A DNA stretch of 36,069 nucleotides from a bacterium UBP2_UBA5202 (GTDB lineage: Bacteria > Edwardsbacteria > AC1 > EtOH8), in NCBI GenBank assembly GCA_002412795.1, contig DHVS01000008.1, positions 1 to 36,069 of the forward strand, in the 5' to 3' direction. Below the pieces are notes generated by a model. The model was not told the origin of the DNA and made no database searches. It saw nothing but the letters and a program-made list of their open reading frames with translations. How positions within the stretch are numbered: position 1 is the first letter of the stretch; the number at the start of each line of letters is the position of its first letter. Shown in pieces: positions 16,454-25,300 of the stretch. Position numbers and translations under genes: made by a program.

Positions 16454-16843
16454 TTATCCCTGGCTGTTATCAGTTGCAGTCATGCAGCACTGCTCGGCTT
16501 CCCATAAAAGATTTTTTCCGCACTGGCAGGTGTGCTCTTTTTCCTGTTCCTTCAGCCATTCCTCGGGCCCGAGGTTATTCAGGCGCTGGATGTTGACGAA
16601 GGCCAGGGCGTGATGCTTAAGCCCATCCTGGTAAAAGTTATCCAAAGTGGCGCAGGGGAAGTCGGCGCACTGGCCGCAATGCAGAAGGTTTTTGCCCGCC
16701 GCGCAGGCTTTAGTGGGGCAGTCAGAGACTAATTTGTCCTCCACCCGGCATCCCTGGCATTTGTGTTCGCCTGAATTTTCCTGGTAGTTTTTGCAGCCCC
16801 CGCAATAGAGCCCGCAGTAGCTTAGAAGTTTGTGTTTGTCCAT
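16454..16843 (-). CDS. DUF3795-type cysteine-rich protein
   Basis: I start at the ATG at 16843 (AAGGGTTATTTA before it). The longer open frame upstream crosses non-conserved sequence. The 129-residue product begins LLSYCGLYCGGCKNY and continues with C-x2-C pairs (HKCQGCRV, then DCPTKAC, HCGQCADFPC), the spacing of DUF3795 proteins, which probably bind zinc or an Fe-S cluster. A further C-x-C and CC lie near the C-terminus. Function is unknown for the family. Confidence 0.8.
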   Translation of the reverse strand: MDKHKLLSYCGLYCGGCKNYQENSGEHKCQGCRVEDKLVSDCPTKACAAGKNLLHCGQCADFPCATLDNFYQDGLKHHALAFVNIQRLNNLGPEEWLKEQEKEHTCQCGKNLLWEAEQCCMTATDNSQG

Positions 16844-16990
16844 TAAATAACCCTTGCCTTCAGGACGGAGTTGACCCGGACAGTGAAGCAGGCCATAGCA
16901 GCGTTTCTCCCGGTTAAAGTTTGAGTGGTTTGGTGGAGAATAAATTATCACTATTTTCATTGTAACATAACGATGTTTAAGTGTCAATGC

Positions 16991-17056
16991 AAAACAGAAC
17001 CCCGCCGGCTTGTCCGCCGTAGCTTTAGCGGAGGCGGGAGGGCGGGGTTCTGTTTT
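16991..17056. repeat. Large REP-like hairpin, probable terminator
   Basis: AAAACAGAACCCCGCC (16991-17006) and GGCGGGGTTCTGTTTT (17041-17056) are perfect 16-bp arms. The loop itself contains an inverted TCCGCC...GGCGG unit with GTAGCTTTAGCGG, a common dispersed-repeat core. It lies beyond the stop of the minus-strand gene at 17126 and before the DUF3795 start, so it probably ends the small-gene operon. Confidence 0.75.
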
Positions 17057-17125
17057 GGGATTAGCCGGTCAGGCCGGGCTGTCAGACTGTCGGGTCAAGG
17101 ATTCGACGGCAGGAACAAGCGCCTT

Positions 17126-17389
17126 TTAAAAAATGAAAACACAATCGGCCAGCGCCTCGTCCTGGCCCATGGCTTCTTTCATGCCCTTGTCCAGAAAACC
17201 CTGTTTTATCAGAAGGGCTTCGGCCGGGCTGTCGGCCTTCCAGCATTTGAAATGGGCGGGGTAGTTGTGAAATTTAAAGCATTGCTCGGGCGAAGAGGTA
17301 ATGCCAATGTTCCATATGGCATAACTCATCGCATTGGCGTCTTTGACCCTTGCCTCTATGGCCTTGCCGATCTCTTCAATGCCGGGCAT
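17126..17389 (-). CDS. Orphan 87-residue protein, paralogue of the one at 18079
   Basis: The start chosen (17389) has CAGGAGGATAAA directly upstream. The open frame extends ten codons further but without a ribosome site. The protein matches the neighbour at 18079 in order: IEARVKDA, M-x-Y-x-[IL]-W-x-I-G-[IV]-T, a Cys, W-x-A-D, an acidic/Ala helix, a GM or GY turn and a hydrophobic V-x-IF end. No named domain is recognised. The G-[IV]-T-x-x-P-x-x-C core recalls the start of GIY-YIG domains, but no catalytic set is visible. It is the last gene of a four-gene minus-strand run. Confidence 0.7.
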   Translation of the reverse strand: MPGIEEIGKAIEARVKDANAMSYAIWNIGITSSPEQCFKFHNYPAHFKCWKADSPAEALLIKQGFLDKGMKEAMGQDEALADCVFIF

Positions 17390-17415
17390 TTTATCCTCCT
17401 GGCGCAGTAAGTTTG

Positions 17416-17616
17416 TCACTTAAGGCTGACCATGACTATCTTGCCTTTTACCTCAAAGGCCACCTTATCCTCCCGGGCCAGCCACCCCAGGGCCAGATAC
17501 AGCCACTGCTCCTTTAGGCTGGTGGCCTTCTCCAGCGCCGCCGGATTCTGGGGGCTTTTTTCTTTGAGCGCCTGCCAAACCCGGCCGGCATACTCCCCTA
17601 TCAACGGCTGCCACAT
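17416..17616 (-). CDS. DUF2582-type winged-helix protein
   Basis: 66 residues. IGEYAGRVWQALKEKSP, then the helix ATSLKEQWLYLALGWLARED and the wing VAFEVKGKIVMVSL match the small winged helix-turn-helix family known as DUF2582. GGGAGGGTCAAACT is the ribosome site. The domain may bind DNA, but no partner is known. It lies 26 bp upstream of the orphan gene at 17126 and 33 bp downstream of the 135-residue gene, in one apparent operon. Confidence 0.8.
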   Translation of the reverse strand: MWQPLIGEYAGRVWQALKEKSPQNPAALEKATSLKEQWLYLALGWLAREDKVAFEVKGKIVMVSLK

Positions 17617-17649
17617 AGTTTGACCCTCCCATTTTAAAAGTTGGCGCTG

Positions 17650-18057
17650 TTATGCGTCCGCCATGGCTGCTGCGTTCTGATTTTTCCCGGCCATAAAAGG
17701 GCTGTGAACCACAATCGGCTGGGCCTGGGGCAGATCCTCCTTGATCAGCGGATCAAGCAGCTGGTTCAAATATACCAGGGCGCCATCGGACCAGGTTTCG
17801 TCGATCTCTACCCAGGTTATCATCGGGTCATATTGGGCATACTCCGCCACATATTTATTTTTTCGAAGGTCTTTTATGGCTTCCCTTAAATAACCCCACC
17901 CGAGCTTGATTGTTTTATACTGGGGGCCCGGATCGCTGTCATTCTGCCGGGCATAAAACACCACATAAAGACCTGCGGCATCGCGGGCCGGACCGTATTT
18001 AAGGTTAAGCCGCAGCAGCCGGGGCCAGCCGCCATCGGCGTATTTTATCCATTCCAT
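17650..18057 (-). CDS. Unrecognised 135-residue protein
   Basis: A soluble protein with no signal or membrane segment. AAGLYVVFYARQ followed after a loop by TIKLGWGYLREAIKDLRKN faintly recalls the beta-hairpin and helix of GIY-YIG proteins. A late E/L/P-rich part (LVYLNQLLDPLIKEDLPQAQ) could be its C-terminal helix, but the catalytic residues are not evident. It sits 21 bp downstream of the gene at 18079 and upstream of the DUF2582 gene, so it belongs to the same operon. Confidence 0.6.
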   Translation of the reverse strand: MEWIKYADGGWPRLLRLNLKYGPARDAAGLYVVFYARQNDSDPGPQYKTIKLGWGYLREAIKDLRKNKYVAEYAQYDPMITWVEIDETWSDGALVYLNQLLDPLIKEDLPQAQPIVVHSPFMAGKNQNAAAMADA

Positions 18058-18078
18058 AATTAACCTTTTATATTATGG

Positions 18079-18342
18079 TTAAAAGATGTATACATACTGC
18101 CCGTCTTGCCCCTCATTGCCCGGGGCTTCGTTATAACCCATTCTTATATGTTCAGTCTTGATTGCCCGGGCCGCTTTGGCATCGTCGGCCATCCAAAAAT
18201 GGAAAGTATTGATGTTTCCCAGCTCCTCCCGGCATTTAACCGGGTCGGCCGTAACGCCTATGAACCACAGGGAATAACCCATCTCACCATCGCTGTTGAC
18301 CCGGGCTTCTATTTCCTGCTTTATGGTTTCCGCGCTGGTCAT
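18079..18342 (-). CDS. Orphan 87-residue protein, paralogue of the one at 17126; first gene of operon
   Basis: The ATG at 18342 is preceded by a GTG in frame and by AAAAAGGGGGAACT. The protein follows the same plan as the one at 17126: IEARVNSDGEMGYSLWFIGV, TADPVKC, HFWMADD, then a YVYIF end. Identity is moderate, so the duplication is old. No enzymatic motif is recognised. It leads a run of four small minus-strand genes. Twin palindromes lie about 70-100 bp upstream. Confidence 0.7.
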   Translation of the reverse strand: MTSAETIKQEIEARVNSDGEMGYSLWFIGVTADPVKCREELGNINTFHFWMADDAKAARAIKTEHIRMGYNEAPGNEGQDGQYVYIF

Positions 18343-18410
18343 CACAGTTCCCCCTTTTTGCCGCCCTGATGAAGTTCCACGGGCTTAGCAGGCAGGTTTC
18401 CCTAAAAATC

Positions 18411-18444
18411 AAAGATGCATCTTTCATTCCAAAGATGCATCTTA
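18411..18444. promoter_or_regulatory. Twin 14-bp palindromes, candidate operator
   Basis: AAAGATGCATCTTT (18411-18424) and AAAGATGCATCTT(A) (18431-18444) are near-identical palindromes whose centres are exactly 20 bp apart, about two helical turns. They lie upstream of the small-gene operon starting at 18342. This is the arrangement expected for two dimers of a transcription factor binding one face of DNA. No such factor can be named. Confidence 0.6.
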
Positions 18445-18697
18445 AAACCAAACTATTTTCCGATTCGTTCAAGCCGTTGAAATAGCTGATGCTTCTGGCG
18501 CCAACCTAAACAGCGCTCACACAGTTCCAGCCTTTTAGACAGCGGGCAGATACCCTTCTATGCAATTTTTTACCTGTATCAAAAGAGGTTTGTTTTGTAA
18601 GGCGTTGGATAATAGCATCATTAGTGAACCGCCGTTAACCTGCATTTATTTTTGTGCGGTGCAAGCTTTGGCAGGGGTATGATCAGCGCCTATGCAA

Positions 18698-18829
18698 TTA
18701 CCTTCTCGCAACTTCTTTTAACTTCTCCAGCACCCAGTCGCTCTTGTCAATCACCTCTTCGTTGCTGAACCGGATTACCTTGATGCCGTACTGGTTGACC
18801 TCTCCCCGCCTGACGGCTTCCCTCTCCAC
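18698..18829 (-). pseudogene. C-terminal remnant of a DUF559 (VSR-like endonuclease) gene
   Basis: 43 codons before a TAA read VEREAVRRGEVNQYGIKVIR, then FSNEEVIDKSDWVLEKLKEV and ARR. The block YGIKVIRFSNEEV followed by a VLEKLKE helix is the typical end of DUF559 proteins, which share the fold of very-short-patch repair endonucleases. The catalytic N-terminal half is absent. DUF559 genes are often found inside CCCTCTCC/GGAGAGGG repeats, and such a hairpin overlaps here. Confidence 0.6.
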
Positions 18830-18841
18830 TGTGGAGAGGGA
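18819..18841. repeat. Perfect CCCTCTCCAC/GTGGAGAGGG hairpin
   Basis: An 11-bp perfect stem with a one-base loop. It overlaps the point where the DUF559 remnant loses similarity and looks like the boundary of a repeat unit. Confidence 0.7.
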
Positions 18842-18916
18842 TCGTGGGAGAGGTCGGTGCTGGGTTGGACACCCCTCCTTCGTTAGCCATTATGCTGGCA
18901 GGCCTCAGGACAGGTT

Positions 18917-18972
18917 CTTGTTCTCCCCTTCTTAGGGGCTGGACACCCCTCTTGTTCTCCCCTTCTTAGGGG
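18917..18972. repeat. Two copies of a 22-bp block at a 34-bp period
   Basis: CTTGTTCTCCCCTTCTTAGG followed by GG occurs at 18917-18938 and 18951-18972, separated by CTGGACACCCCT. GGACACCCCT also occurs at about 18868, suggesting a partly eroded longer array. Each unit contains a CCCCTTCTTAGGGG hairpin. Confidence 0.75.
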
Positions 18973-18978
18973 AGACAA

Positions 18979-19006
18979 AAAGCCTCTCCTAATAAGGAGA
19001 GGCTTT
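18979..19006 (-). terminator. Terminator of the REC-REC-GGDEF gene at 19044
   Basis: On the minus strand AAAGCCTCTCCT, loop TATT, AGGAGAGGCTTT is followed by TT. The stem is 12 bp and lies about 40 bp after the stop at 19044. Confidence 0.85.
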
Positions 19007-19043
19007 GGTATCTGACCGGTGCTTAGGGAGCAAACAGAACAAC

Positions 19044-20411
19044 TCAGCTCCCGAACAGCGACACCACCCGGTTCTTCCCCGCCCTCTTGGCCTGGTACAT
19101 GGCGTCATCGGCCCGCTTGATGATATCCTCCCCGGTGCTGTCGTTGGCCGAGGCCTGGGTCAGGCCTACGCTGACCGAGATCATCTGGTCCTTGCCCTCG
19201 ATGAATTTCTTCTGCTCCACCGCCGCCCTTATCCTTTGGGCGATGATCATGGCCTGGTCCTCCTTGGTGTCGGAAAATATGACTATGAACTCATCCCCGC
19301 CGTAGCGCACCGCCAGGTCGCTGGTTCTGATCTCGTCCTTAAGTATTTTGGCCACTGCGGTCAGCACCTGGTCGCCGGAAAGATGCCCCAGGTTGTCGTT
19401 GATGGATTTGAAGTTGTCTATGTCCAGGATCATCAGCGAGAATATCCGGCCGTGCCGTTTGAATATGGCCAGCTCCCGGTCCATCACCGTGCTCATATAT
19501 TGACGGTTGCAGAGTCCGGTCAGGGGATCGGAGATGGACTGCTGGAAGGTCTGGTCCAGGCTGTACTTCAGCTCCTGCTGGGCCAGGTGCTTGCGGATGT
19601 TGACCTTTACCCGGGCCAGCAGTTCAAGCGATTTTACCGGTTTCACCAGGTAATCGTCCACTCCGGTGTTAAAGCTCTTTACCTTGGTCTTCATGTCGCT
19701 CATGGCGGTAATGATGATCACCGGGATATCCTGGGTCGCCGGATCCTGCTTGAGCTTTTGCACCAGATCCAGGCCGTTGATGTCAGGCAGCATCAGGTCC
19801 AGCAGGATCAGGTCGGGAATGGCGGCCTTCAGGTGTTTTTGAGCCTCCCCGCCGTCAGGTACGGTATCGACCACGTAACCGCCGGCGTCCAAAATCCATT
19901 TGCATATGTTTCTGATCCGCTCATCGTCTTCCACTACCAGGATGTGGCTGCGGTAGGTGGAAAGGCTCTTTTTTATATGAGCCAGCAGCGGTTGGCGCTC
20001 GCTCATTTCCTTCAGCTGCTCCTGAAGTTTTTTTATTTTGACCAGCGAATGCACCCGGGACAAAAGCTCCTGGATATTGAAGGGTTTGTTTAAAAAATCA
20101 TCGGCGCCGCTTTCCAACCCCCTCAACTTGTCCTCCACCTTGTTCAGTCCGGTCACCAGTATTATTGGAATGTCAGAAGTGGCCGGGTCGGCCTTCAGCC
20201 TTTCGGTGGCTATGTAGCCGTTAAGCTCAGGCATGATCACGTCCATCAAAATGACATCCGGCAGAAAACTGCGGGCCTTTTCCACCGCCTGGGCGCCGTT
20301 GGCCGCCGTTTCGATCTGGAAACCCTGATCGTTTAAGGCGGCCTGGAATAAGTTCACGGCGTCGGTCTCGTCATCGACCACCAGCACTCTGGGCTTTTCA
20401 TCCTGATTCAT
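19044..20411 (-). CDS. REC-REC-GGDEF diguanylate cyclase (PleD-like), copy 1
   Basis: 455 residues. REC1 (about 7-125) has acceptor Asp 57 (VILMDVIMP). REC2 (about 156-275) has Asp 205 (LILLDLMLP). The GGDEF domain (about 290-450) has GGDEF at 371-375, so it should make cyclic-di-GMP from two GTP. An RxxD inhibitory site (RTSD, 362-365) lies at the correct five-residue spacing, predicting product inhibition. AGAGGACC precedes the ATG. It is a tandem duplicate of the gene at 20510, 98 bp upstream, with the same length and about four-fifths identity by eye. It ends the second minus-strand signalling block. Confidence 0.95.
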   Translation of the reverse strand: MNQDEKPRVLVVDDETDAVNLFQAALNDQGFQIETAANGAQAVEKARSFLPDVILMDVIMPELNGYIATERLKADPATSDIPIILVTGLNKVEDKLRGLESGADDFLNKPFNIQELLSRVHSLVKIKKLQEQLKEMSERQPLLAHIKKSLSTYRSHILVVEDDERIRNICKWILDAGGYVVDTVPDGGEAQKHLKAAIPDLILLDLMLPDINGLDLVQKLKQDPATQDIPVIIITAMSDMKTKVKSFNTGVDDYLVKPVKSLELLARVKVNIRKHLAQQELKYSLDQTFQQSISDPLTGLCNRQYMSTVMDRELAIFKRHGRIFSLMILDIDNFKSINDNLGHLSGDQVLTAVAKILKDEIRTSDLAVRYGGDEFIVIFSDTKEDQAMIIAQRIRAAVEQKKFIEGKDQMISVSVGLTQASANDSTGEDIIKRADDAMYQAKRAGKNRVVSLFGS

Positions 20412-20509
20412 GGTCCTCTTTTCTATCTGTCGTCAATTATGGCTTGTAAGTGAAGCTTTCCTGTTGCCTCCGCGTGGGATCCAAAATGTTTTTCTCCTCC
20501 AGCTTAATC

Positions 20510-21877
20510 CTAACTGCTGAAAATCGACACCACCCGGTTCTTCCCCGCCCGCTTGGCCTGGTACATGGCGTCATCGGCCCGTTTGATGATATCCTGACCG
20601 CTGGTATCCTGAGCTGAAGCCTGGGTCAGGCCTATGCTGACCGAAGCCATCTGGTCCTTGCCCTCGATGAACTTCTTCTGCTCCACCGCCGCCCTGATCC
20701 TTTGGGATATGATCATGGCCTGGTCCTCCTTGGTGTCCGAGAAGATCACTATGAACTCGTCCCCGCCGTAGCGCACCGCCAGGTCGCTGGTCCGGATCTC
20801 GTCCTTCAGTATTTTGGCCACTGCGGTCAGCACCTGGTCGCCGGAAAGATGCCCCAGGTTGTCGTTGATGGATTTGAAGTTGTCTATGTCCATGATCATC
20901 AGCGAGAACATCCGGTTATGACGTTTGAACAGGGCCAGTTCCCGGTCCATCACCGTGTCCAGATAATGGCGGTTGTACAGCCCGGTCAGCGGGTCGGTGA
21001 TGGATTGCTGGAATGTTTCGTCCAGGCTGTATTTCAGCTCCTGCTGGGCCAGGTGTTTGCGGATGTTGGCCTTCACCCGGGCCAGCAGTTCCAGTGAATT
21101 GACCGGTTTTACCAGGTAATCGTCCACCCCCATGTAAAAGCTCTTGACCTTGGTCTTAAGGTCGCCCAGGGCGGTGATGATGATCACCGGAATGTCCCTG
21201 GTGACGGAGTCCTCTTTCAGCTGTTTCAGCAGGTCCAAGCCGTTGATCCCCGGCAGCATCAGGTCCAGCAGGATCAGGTCGGGGATGGCGGCCTTCAGGT
21301 ATTTCTGGGCCTCCTCGCCGTCGGGGGCGATGTCCACTATGTAGCCGCCGGCGCCCAATATGGATTTGCAGATGTTGGTGATCCGCTCGTCGTCCTCCAC
21401 TATCAGGACGTGGCTGCGGTAGGAGGCCAGCACCTTTTTCACGTGGACCGGCATCGGCTGGCGGGCGCTTAGTTCCTTAAGCTGGTCCTGAAGCTTTTTC
21501 AGCTTTATCAGCGAATGCACCCGGGCCAGCATTTCCTGCAGGTTGAAGGGCTTGGTCAAAAAGTCATCGGCCCCGCTTTCCAGACCCTGCACCTTGTCCT
21601 CCACGCTGCCCAGGCCGGTCACCAGGATGATGGGGATGCCGGAAGTGGCCGGGTTGGCCTTCAGCTTTTCGGTCACCTGGTAACCGTTAAGCTCCGGCAT
21701 CACCACGTCCAGCAGAATGACGTCGGGCAGAAAACTGAGGGCCTTTTCCACCGCCTGGGCGCCGTTGACCGCCGATTCAATCTCGTAGCCCTGGTCGCTC
21801 AGGGCGGCGATGAAAAAGTTGACTATGGTGGGCTCGTCGTCGGCCACCAACACTTTGGGCTTTGGATCCTGGTTCAT
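20510..21877 (-). CDS. REC-REC-GGDEF diguanylate cyclase (PleD-like), copy 2
   Basis: I start at the ATG at 21877 (AAAGGGGACGCT before it), which gives 455 residues, the same as copy 1. The longer open frame adds nine codons with no ribosome site. REC1 has VILLDVVMP, REC2 LILLDLMLPGING, and the catalytic domain has intact YGGDEF and RTSD. The two copies differ most in REC1 and in REC2 surface positions, whereas the region from NDNLGHLSGDQVL through the GGDEF motif is almost identical. They may thus answer different inputs with the same output. The gene lies 74 bp downstream of a stand-alone receiver. Confidence 0.95.
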   Translation of the reverse strand: MNQDPKPKVLVADDEPTIVNFFIAALSDQGYEIESAVNGAQAVEKALSFLPDVILLDVVMPELNGYQVTEKLKANPATSGIPIILVTGLGSVEDKVQGLESGADDFLTKPFNLQEMLARVHSLIKLKKLQDQLKELSARQPMPVHVKKVLASYRSHVLIVEDDERITNICKSILGAGGYIVDIAPDGEEAQKYLKAAIPDLILLDLMLPGINGLDLLKQLKEDSVTRDIPVIIITALGDLKTKVKSFYMGVDDYLVKPVNSLELLARVKANIRKHLAQQELKYSLDETFQQSITDPLTGLYNRHYLDTVMDRELALFKRHNRMFSLMIMDIDNFKSINDNLGHLSGDQVLTAVAKILKDEIRTSDLAVRYGGDEFIVIFSDTKEDQAMIISQRIRAAVEQKKFIEGKDQMASVSIGLTQASAQDTSGQDIIKRADDAMYQAKRAGKNRVVSIFSS

Positions 21878-21911
21878 AGCGTCCCCTTTTGTGGTTGTTT
21901 TCAAGAGTTTC

Positions 21912-21949
21912 TATCCATAGCCCAGCCCTTAAGGGCTGGGCTATGGATA
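21912..21949. repeat. Perfect 38-bp palindrome between two signalling genes
   Basis: TATCCATAGCCCAGCCCTT followed by its exact reverse complement. The transcript would form an 18-bp stem. It lies 3 bp after the stop of the receiver gene at 21952 and about 35 bp before the start of cyclase copy 2. No U-run follows on the minus strand, so it could be a weak terminator, an mRNA stabiliser or a protein site. Confidence 0.8.
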
Positions 21950-21951
21950 TA

Positions 21952-22332
21952 TTACTGCCCCGTTCCCAGCGCCGTCTTCACCGCCTTCAGCAGTTCCATT
22001 ATCGGCACCGGCTTGGAAAGGTACTGGCTCACCCCCAGATTGGCCGCCCTTTCCCGGTCGGCCGCATCAGCCACTCCGCTGATGAAGATGATCGGTATTT
22101 CCTTAGTGGCCGGGTTGCCCCTGACGGCCTCGGCCAGCTCAAACCCGTCCATGCCCGGCAATATGGCGTCGGTGATCAGCAGGTCGGGGAATTTATTATT
22201 AACCATATCCAGGGCCTCTCTACCATTTTCAGAGGTTATGGTTTCGTATCCCGCCTCCTCCAAAAGTGACTGGTACAGCCAGTTAAGATTTGAGTCGTCC
22301 TCCGCCACTAATATCTTGAATAAAGAACTCAT
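21952..22332 (-). CDS. Stand-alone response-regulator receiver
   Basis: I start at the ATG at 22332 with AAAGGAGCAGGGATC upstream, giving 126 residues. The frame stays open 14 codons further. A single REC domain with LVAEDDSN, acceptor Asp 55 (LLITDAILPGMDG), IFISG and LSKPV. It follows the kinase-less PAS/GAF sensor by 59 bp and precedes cyclase copy 2. It may carry phosphate between the kinases of the window and the cyclases, but no direct link is visible. Confidence 0.92.
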   Translation of the reverse strand: MSSLFKILVAEDDSNLNWLYQSLLEEAGYETITSENGREALDMVNNKFPDLLITDAILPGMDGFELAEAVRGNPATKEIPIIFISGVADAADRERAANLGVSQYLSKPVPIMELLKAVKTALGTGQ

Positions 22333-22391
22333 GATCCCTGCTCCTTTATGCTTGATTTTCAAATTACAATTCACGATTCACATTTCACCTT

Positions 22392-25300
22392 TCACGAGCC
22401 CGGTGGCTGGATGTTTTCTTCATTCTTTTTGTCCGCAAAGTAATCCGGATAAAGCTTATGGGCGCATTCGTCGCACAAACCGTGGCTGAAATCGGCATCG
22501 GTATGGTCGGCCACGTATTCCTCCACCTGCTGCCAGTAGCCGCCGTCGTTGCGGATCTTCTTGCAGGAGGCGCAGATGGGGATCAGCCCCTTCAGCTGTT
22601 TGATGTTGGCCAGGGCTGCCGTAAGTTCGGTTATCATGGCCTCACGCTCTAATTCAGCCTGCTTACGCTCGGATATTTCCCGGAAAAATCCCACCATGGC
22701 CGGACGGCCCTGATATTGCACCGGACTGCCGGTCACCTCCACCGGTATCTCCACCCCGTATTTGGAGACCAGGGATATTTCATATGTGCCCGGAATATCC
22801 TCGTTATGCAGCCTGGCTTGGACCCTCTTCTGAGATTCCTCCCGGAACCGGGGATGGACCACGTCCAGCCAGGAGATACTTTTAAGCTCTTCCTGGGAAT
22901 AGCCGGTGATCCTGACCGCTTCCTGGTTGGCCACTAAGCAGGCCCCCGGGATGCTGCCGGTATTCTGCATCATCACAATGGCCTCCCCCGCCTGTCCGGC
23001 CGAATCCACCAGCACCCGGTTCTGGGCCTCGGAGGACTTCAGTTCATCCTCCATCATCTTGCGCTCGGTGATGTCCTCTTTCACCGCCAGGTATTTTACC
23101 ACCTTGCCATCGGCATCCCTGATCCCGGAGATGGCGGCCTGCTCCCAGTAAAGGCTGCCGTCCTTGCGTTTATTGTGGAATTGGCCCCTCCACTCGCCCC
23201 CGGCTGAAATGGTCTCCCATAGTTTGCGGTATTCGTTGTCCGTCATTTCTCCCGATTTTAAGATCCTGGGGTTCTTTCCTAATGTTTCCTCCAGGCTGTA
23301 TCCGGTAGTTTTTTCAAAAGCCGGGTTGACGTATTCTATGTTACCCTCCAGGTCGGCGATCACGATCACGCTGGTGCTCTGTTCTACCGCCGATGATAGT
23401 TTACGCAGCTCGGACACTAATTTCTTTCTTTCTTCCTCGTCGTTCTTGCGGGCAATGGCCAGGGCTATGTTATCAGACACGAAATTGAGCATGGACAGGG
23501 CCTCCGCCCCAAACCGTATGTCTTCGTGGTAAGACTGAACCACCAGCACCCCCAGAGTCTTGTTTCCAACTTTCAGCGGAACTCCGGCCCAGTCAATGGC
23601 CGGCGTGCCCACCATATTTACCTTGCCCTGTTCTACTAACAAGTTAAGGACCACCGGTGAGGCCAGTAACGGGGTTCCGGACCTCAGCACGTATTCGGTC
23701 AGGCCATTGGCCAGCTTGCGAGGCTGCGGAGCGGGGTCAACCTCATCCACAAAATAGGGAAAACTGAGCAGGTCTTCTTTTTCGTGGTAGAGCGCGATGT
23801 AAAAGTTTTTTGCTGAAATCAGTTCGGTCACGGTTTTATGTATCTCGCCGTAAAGCGTTTCAATATTATTGGAACTTATGGCCGCCTCGGATATGTGATA
23901 TATTGCGGCCTGCAGTTTTTCTGATTTATTACGTTCAGTAACATCCATCATTACGCCTACAATTCCTTTGGGATTCCCCTTGGCGTCTTTGAATATTGAT
24001 TTGTTAAATTGCATTCCCCGCAATCCCTGTTTGGCGCTTTTTACCGGATATTCGTAGGTCTGGATTCCGCCTTCTCTAAGTAACTCCATATCCATATTAT
24101 GATACTGGGCTGCTTTATCTGGTGGGGTCAGATCAAAGACCGTTTTCCCGGCAATTTGATCTTCTGGGATACCCATTAATTCTTCAAATGCCTTGTTACA
24201 GCCCAAATATTTCCCCTCAGTATCCTTATAAAATACCGGGTTCAATATAGTATCAACAAGTGTTTTAAAGAATAGCGCTTGTTCCTTTATCACTTTCTCT
24301 TGTTTTTTACGTTCGGTAATATCCCGGCACACGCAGAAAATCAACTTTTCTCCCTCGAAAATTGCCCCGTTGGTGCTTATTTCAACATCATAGAGAGTGC
24401 CATCCTTACGACGGTGCCGTGTCTCGAAGAAGTCGCCGGCCTCACCAACATTATGGATCATATCTATGGTCTGCTCACGTGTATACTGAAACTCCCAATC
24501 CCATACGTGGATTTGATTGATTTCTTCAGGGGAGTATCCGATCATTTCGGCAAAACGGTGATTAGACTCGTATACGCTACCGTCTTTGGTAAGGACGACA
24601 ATGCCGTCCTGGGACTGTTCAATGAGAATGCGTCTCCGGATTGCCCCGGCATTGAGGGCAGCTTCCGCCAGCTTACATTCAGAAATGTCCACAAAGCTTT
24701 CCACTAACACCTGGCGCCCGTCCAGTTCTATCTCCACCACGGTCTTTAAAATCGGCAGTTTGCAACCATCGGCGGTCAAAAGCACGCGTTCTGCATTGTC
24801 CACCTTCTGGCCCAGATCGGTTATCGGACATTCCCCACATGCGGCCGAACAGACATATTTTTGGCATTGTTGATCCAATAACTGTTCCCGGGTATAGCCA
24901 ACCATCTTTACCGCAGCCTCATTGACGTATGCGATGGTGTGCGTTTCCCGGTCTATCACCATTATGCCGGCTTGTATTGAATTGAAAATGGTATCCATTC
25001 TTTCCTGGTTCTCCCGGACCACGTTCTCATTTTTTTTCCGTTCGGTGATGTCCTCTAACACCGTAGCGAACTCCCCTTTAGAGGGGGAGTAGGCGGTGAT
25101 GTTGTACCACTTACCCAGGGGCTGGGAATATTGCTCAAACTGCATTTTCTGGTTATCCAGAGCCACTTTCCCGTAGGTCCCGATCCAGTCAAAACTGTCT
25201 TTCTTAAGGCCCGGCAGAACTTCGGTGGCCCGGCGCCCTATTATTTCCTTGCGGGTCAGGCCGGTCATTTTTTCGAAGGCATGGTTGGCCTCCAAGTATT

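Larger units (their letters stand above)
18445..19043. other. Repeat-rich stretch without intact genes
   Basis: This 600-bp region contains a DUF559 remnant (18698-18829), a perfect CCCTCTCCAC hairpin, a 34-bp direct repeat and the terminator of the GGDEF gene at 19044. The part from 18480 to 18690 shows nothing I recognise. Confidence 0.6.

Noticed and set aside
18495..18515. Minus-strand TTGGCGCCAGAAGCAT as a sigma-54 promoter for the orphan operon
   Set aside because: The element spacing is 10 bp, not 12, and the -24 block is poor.
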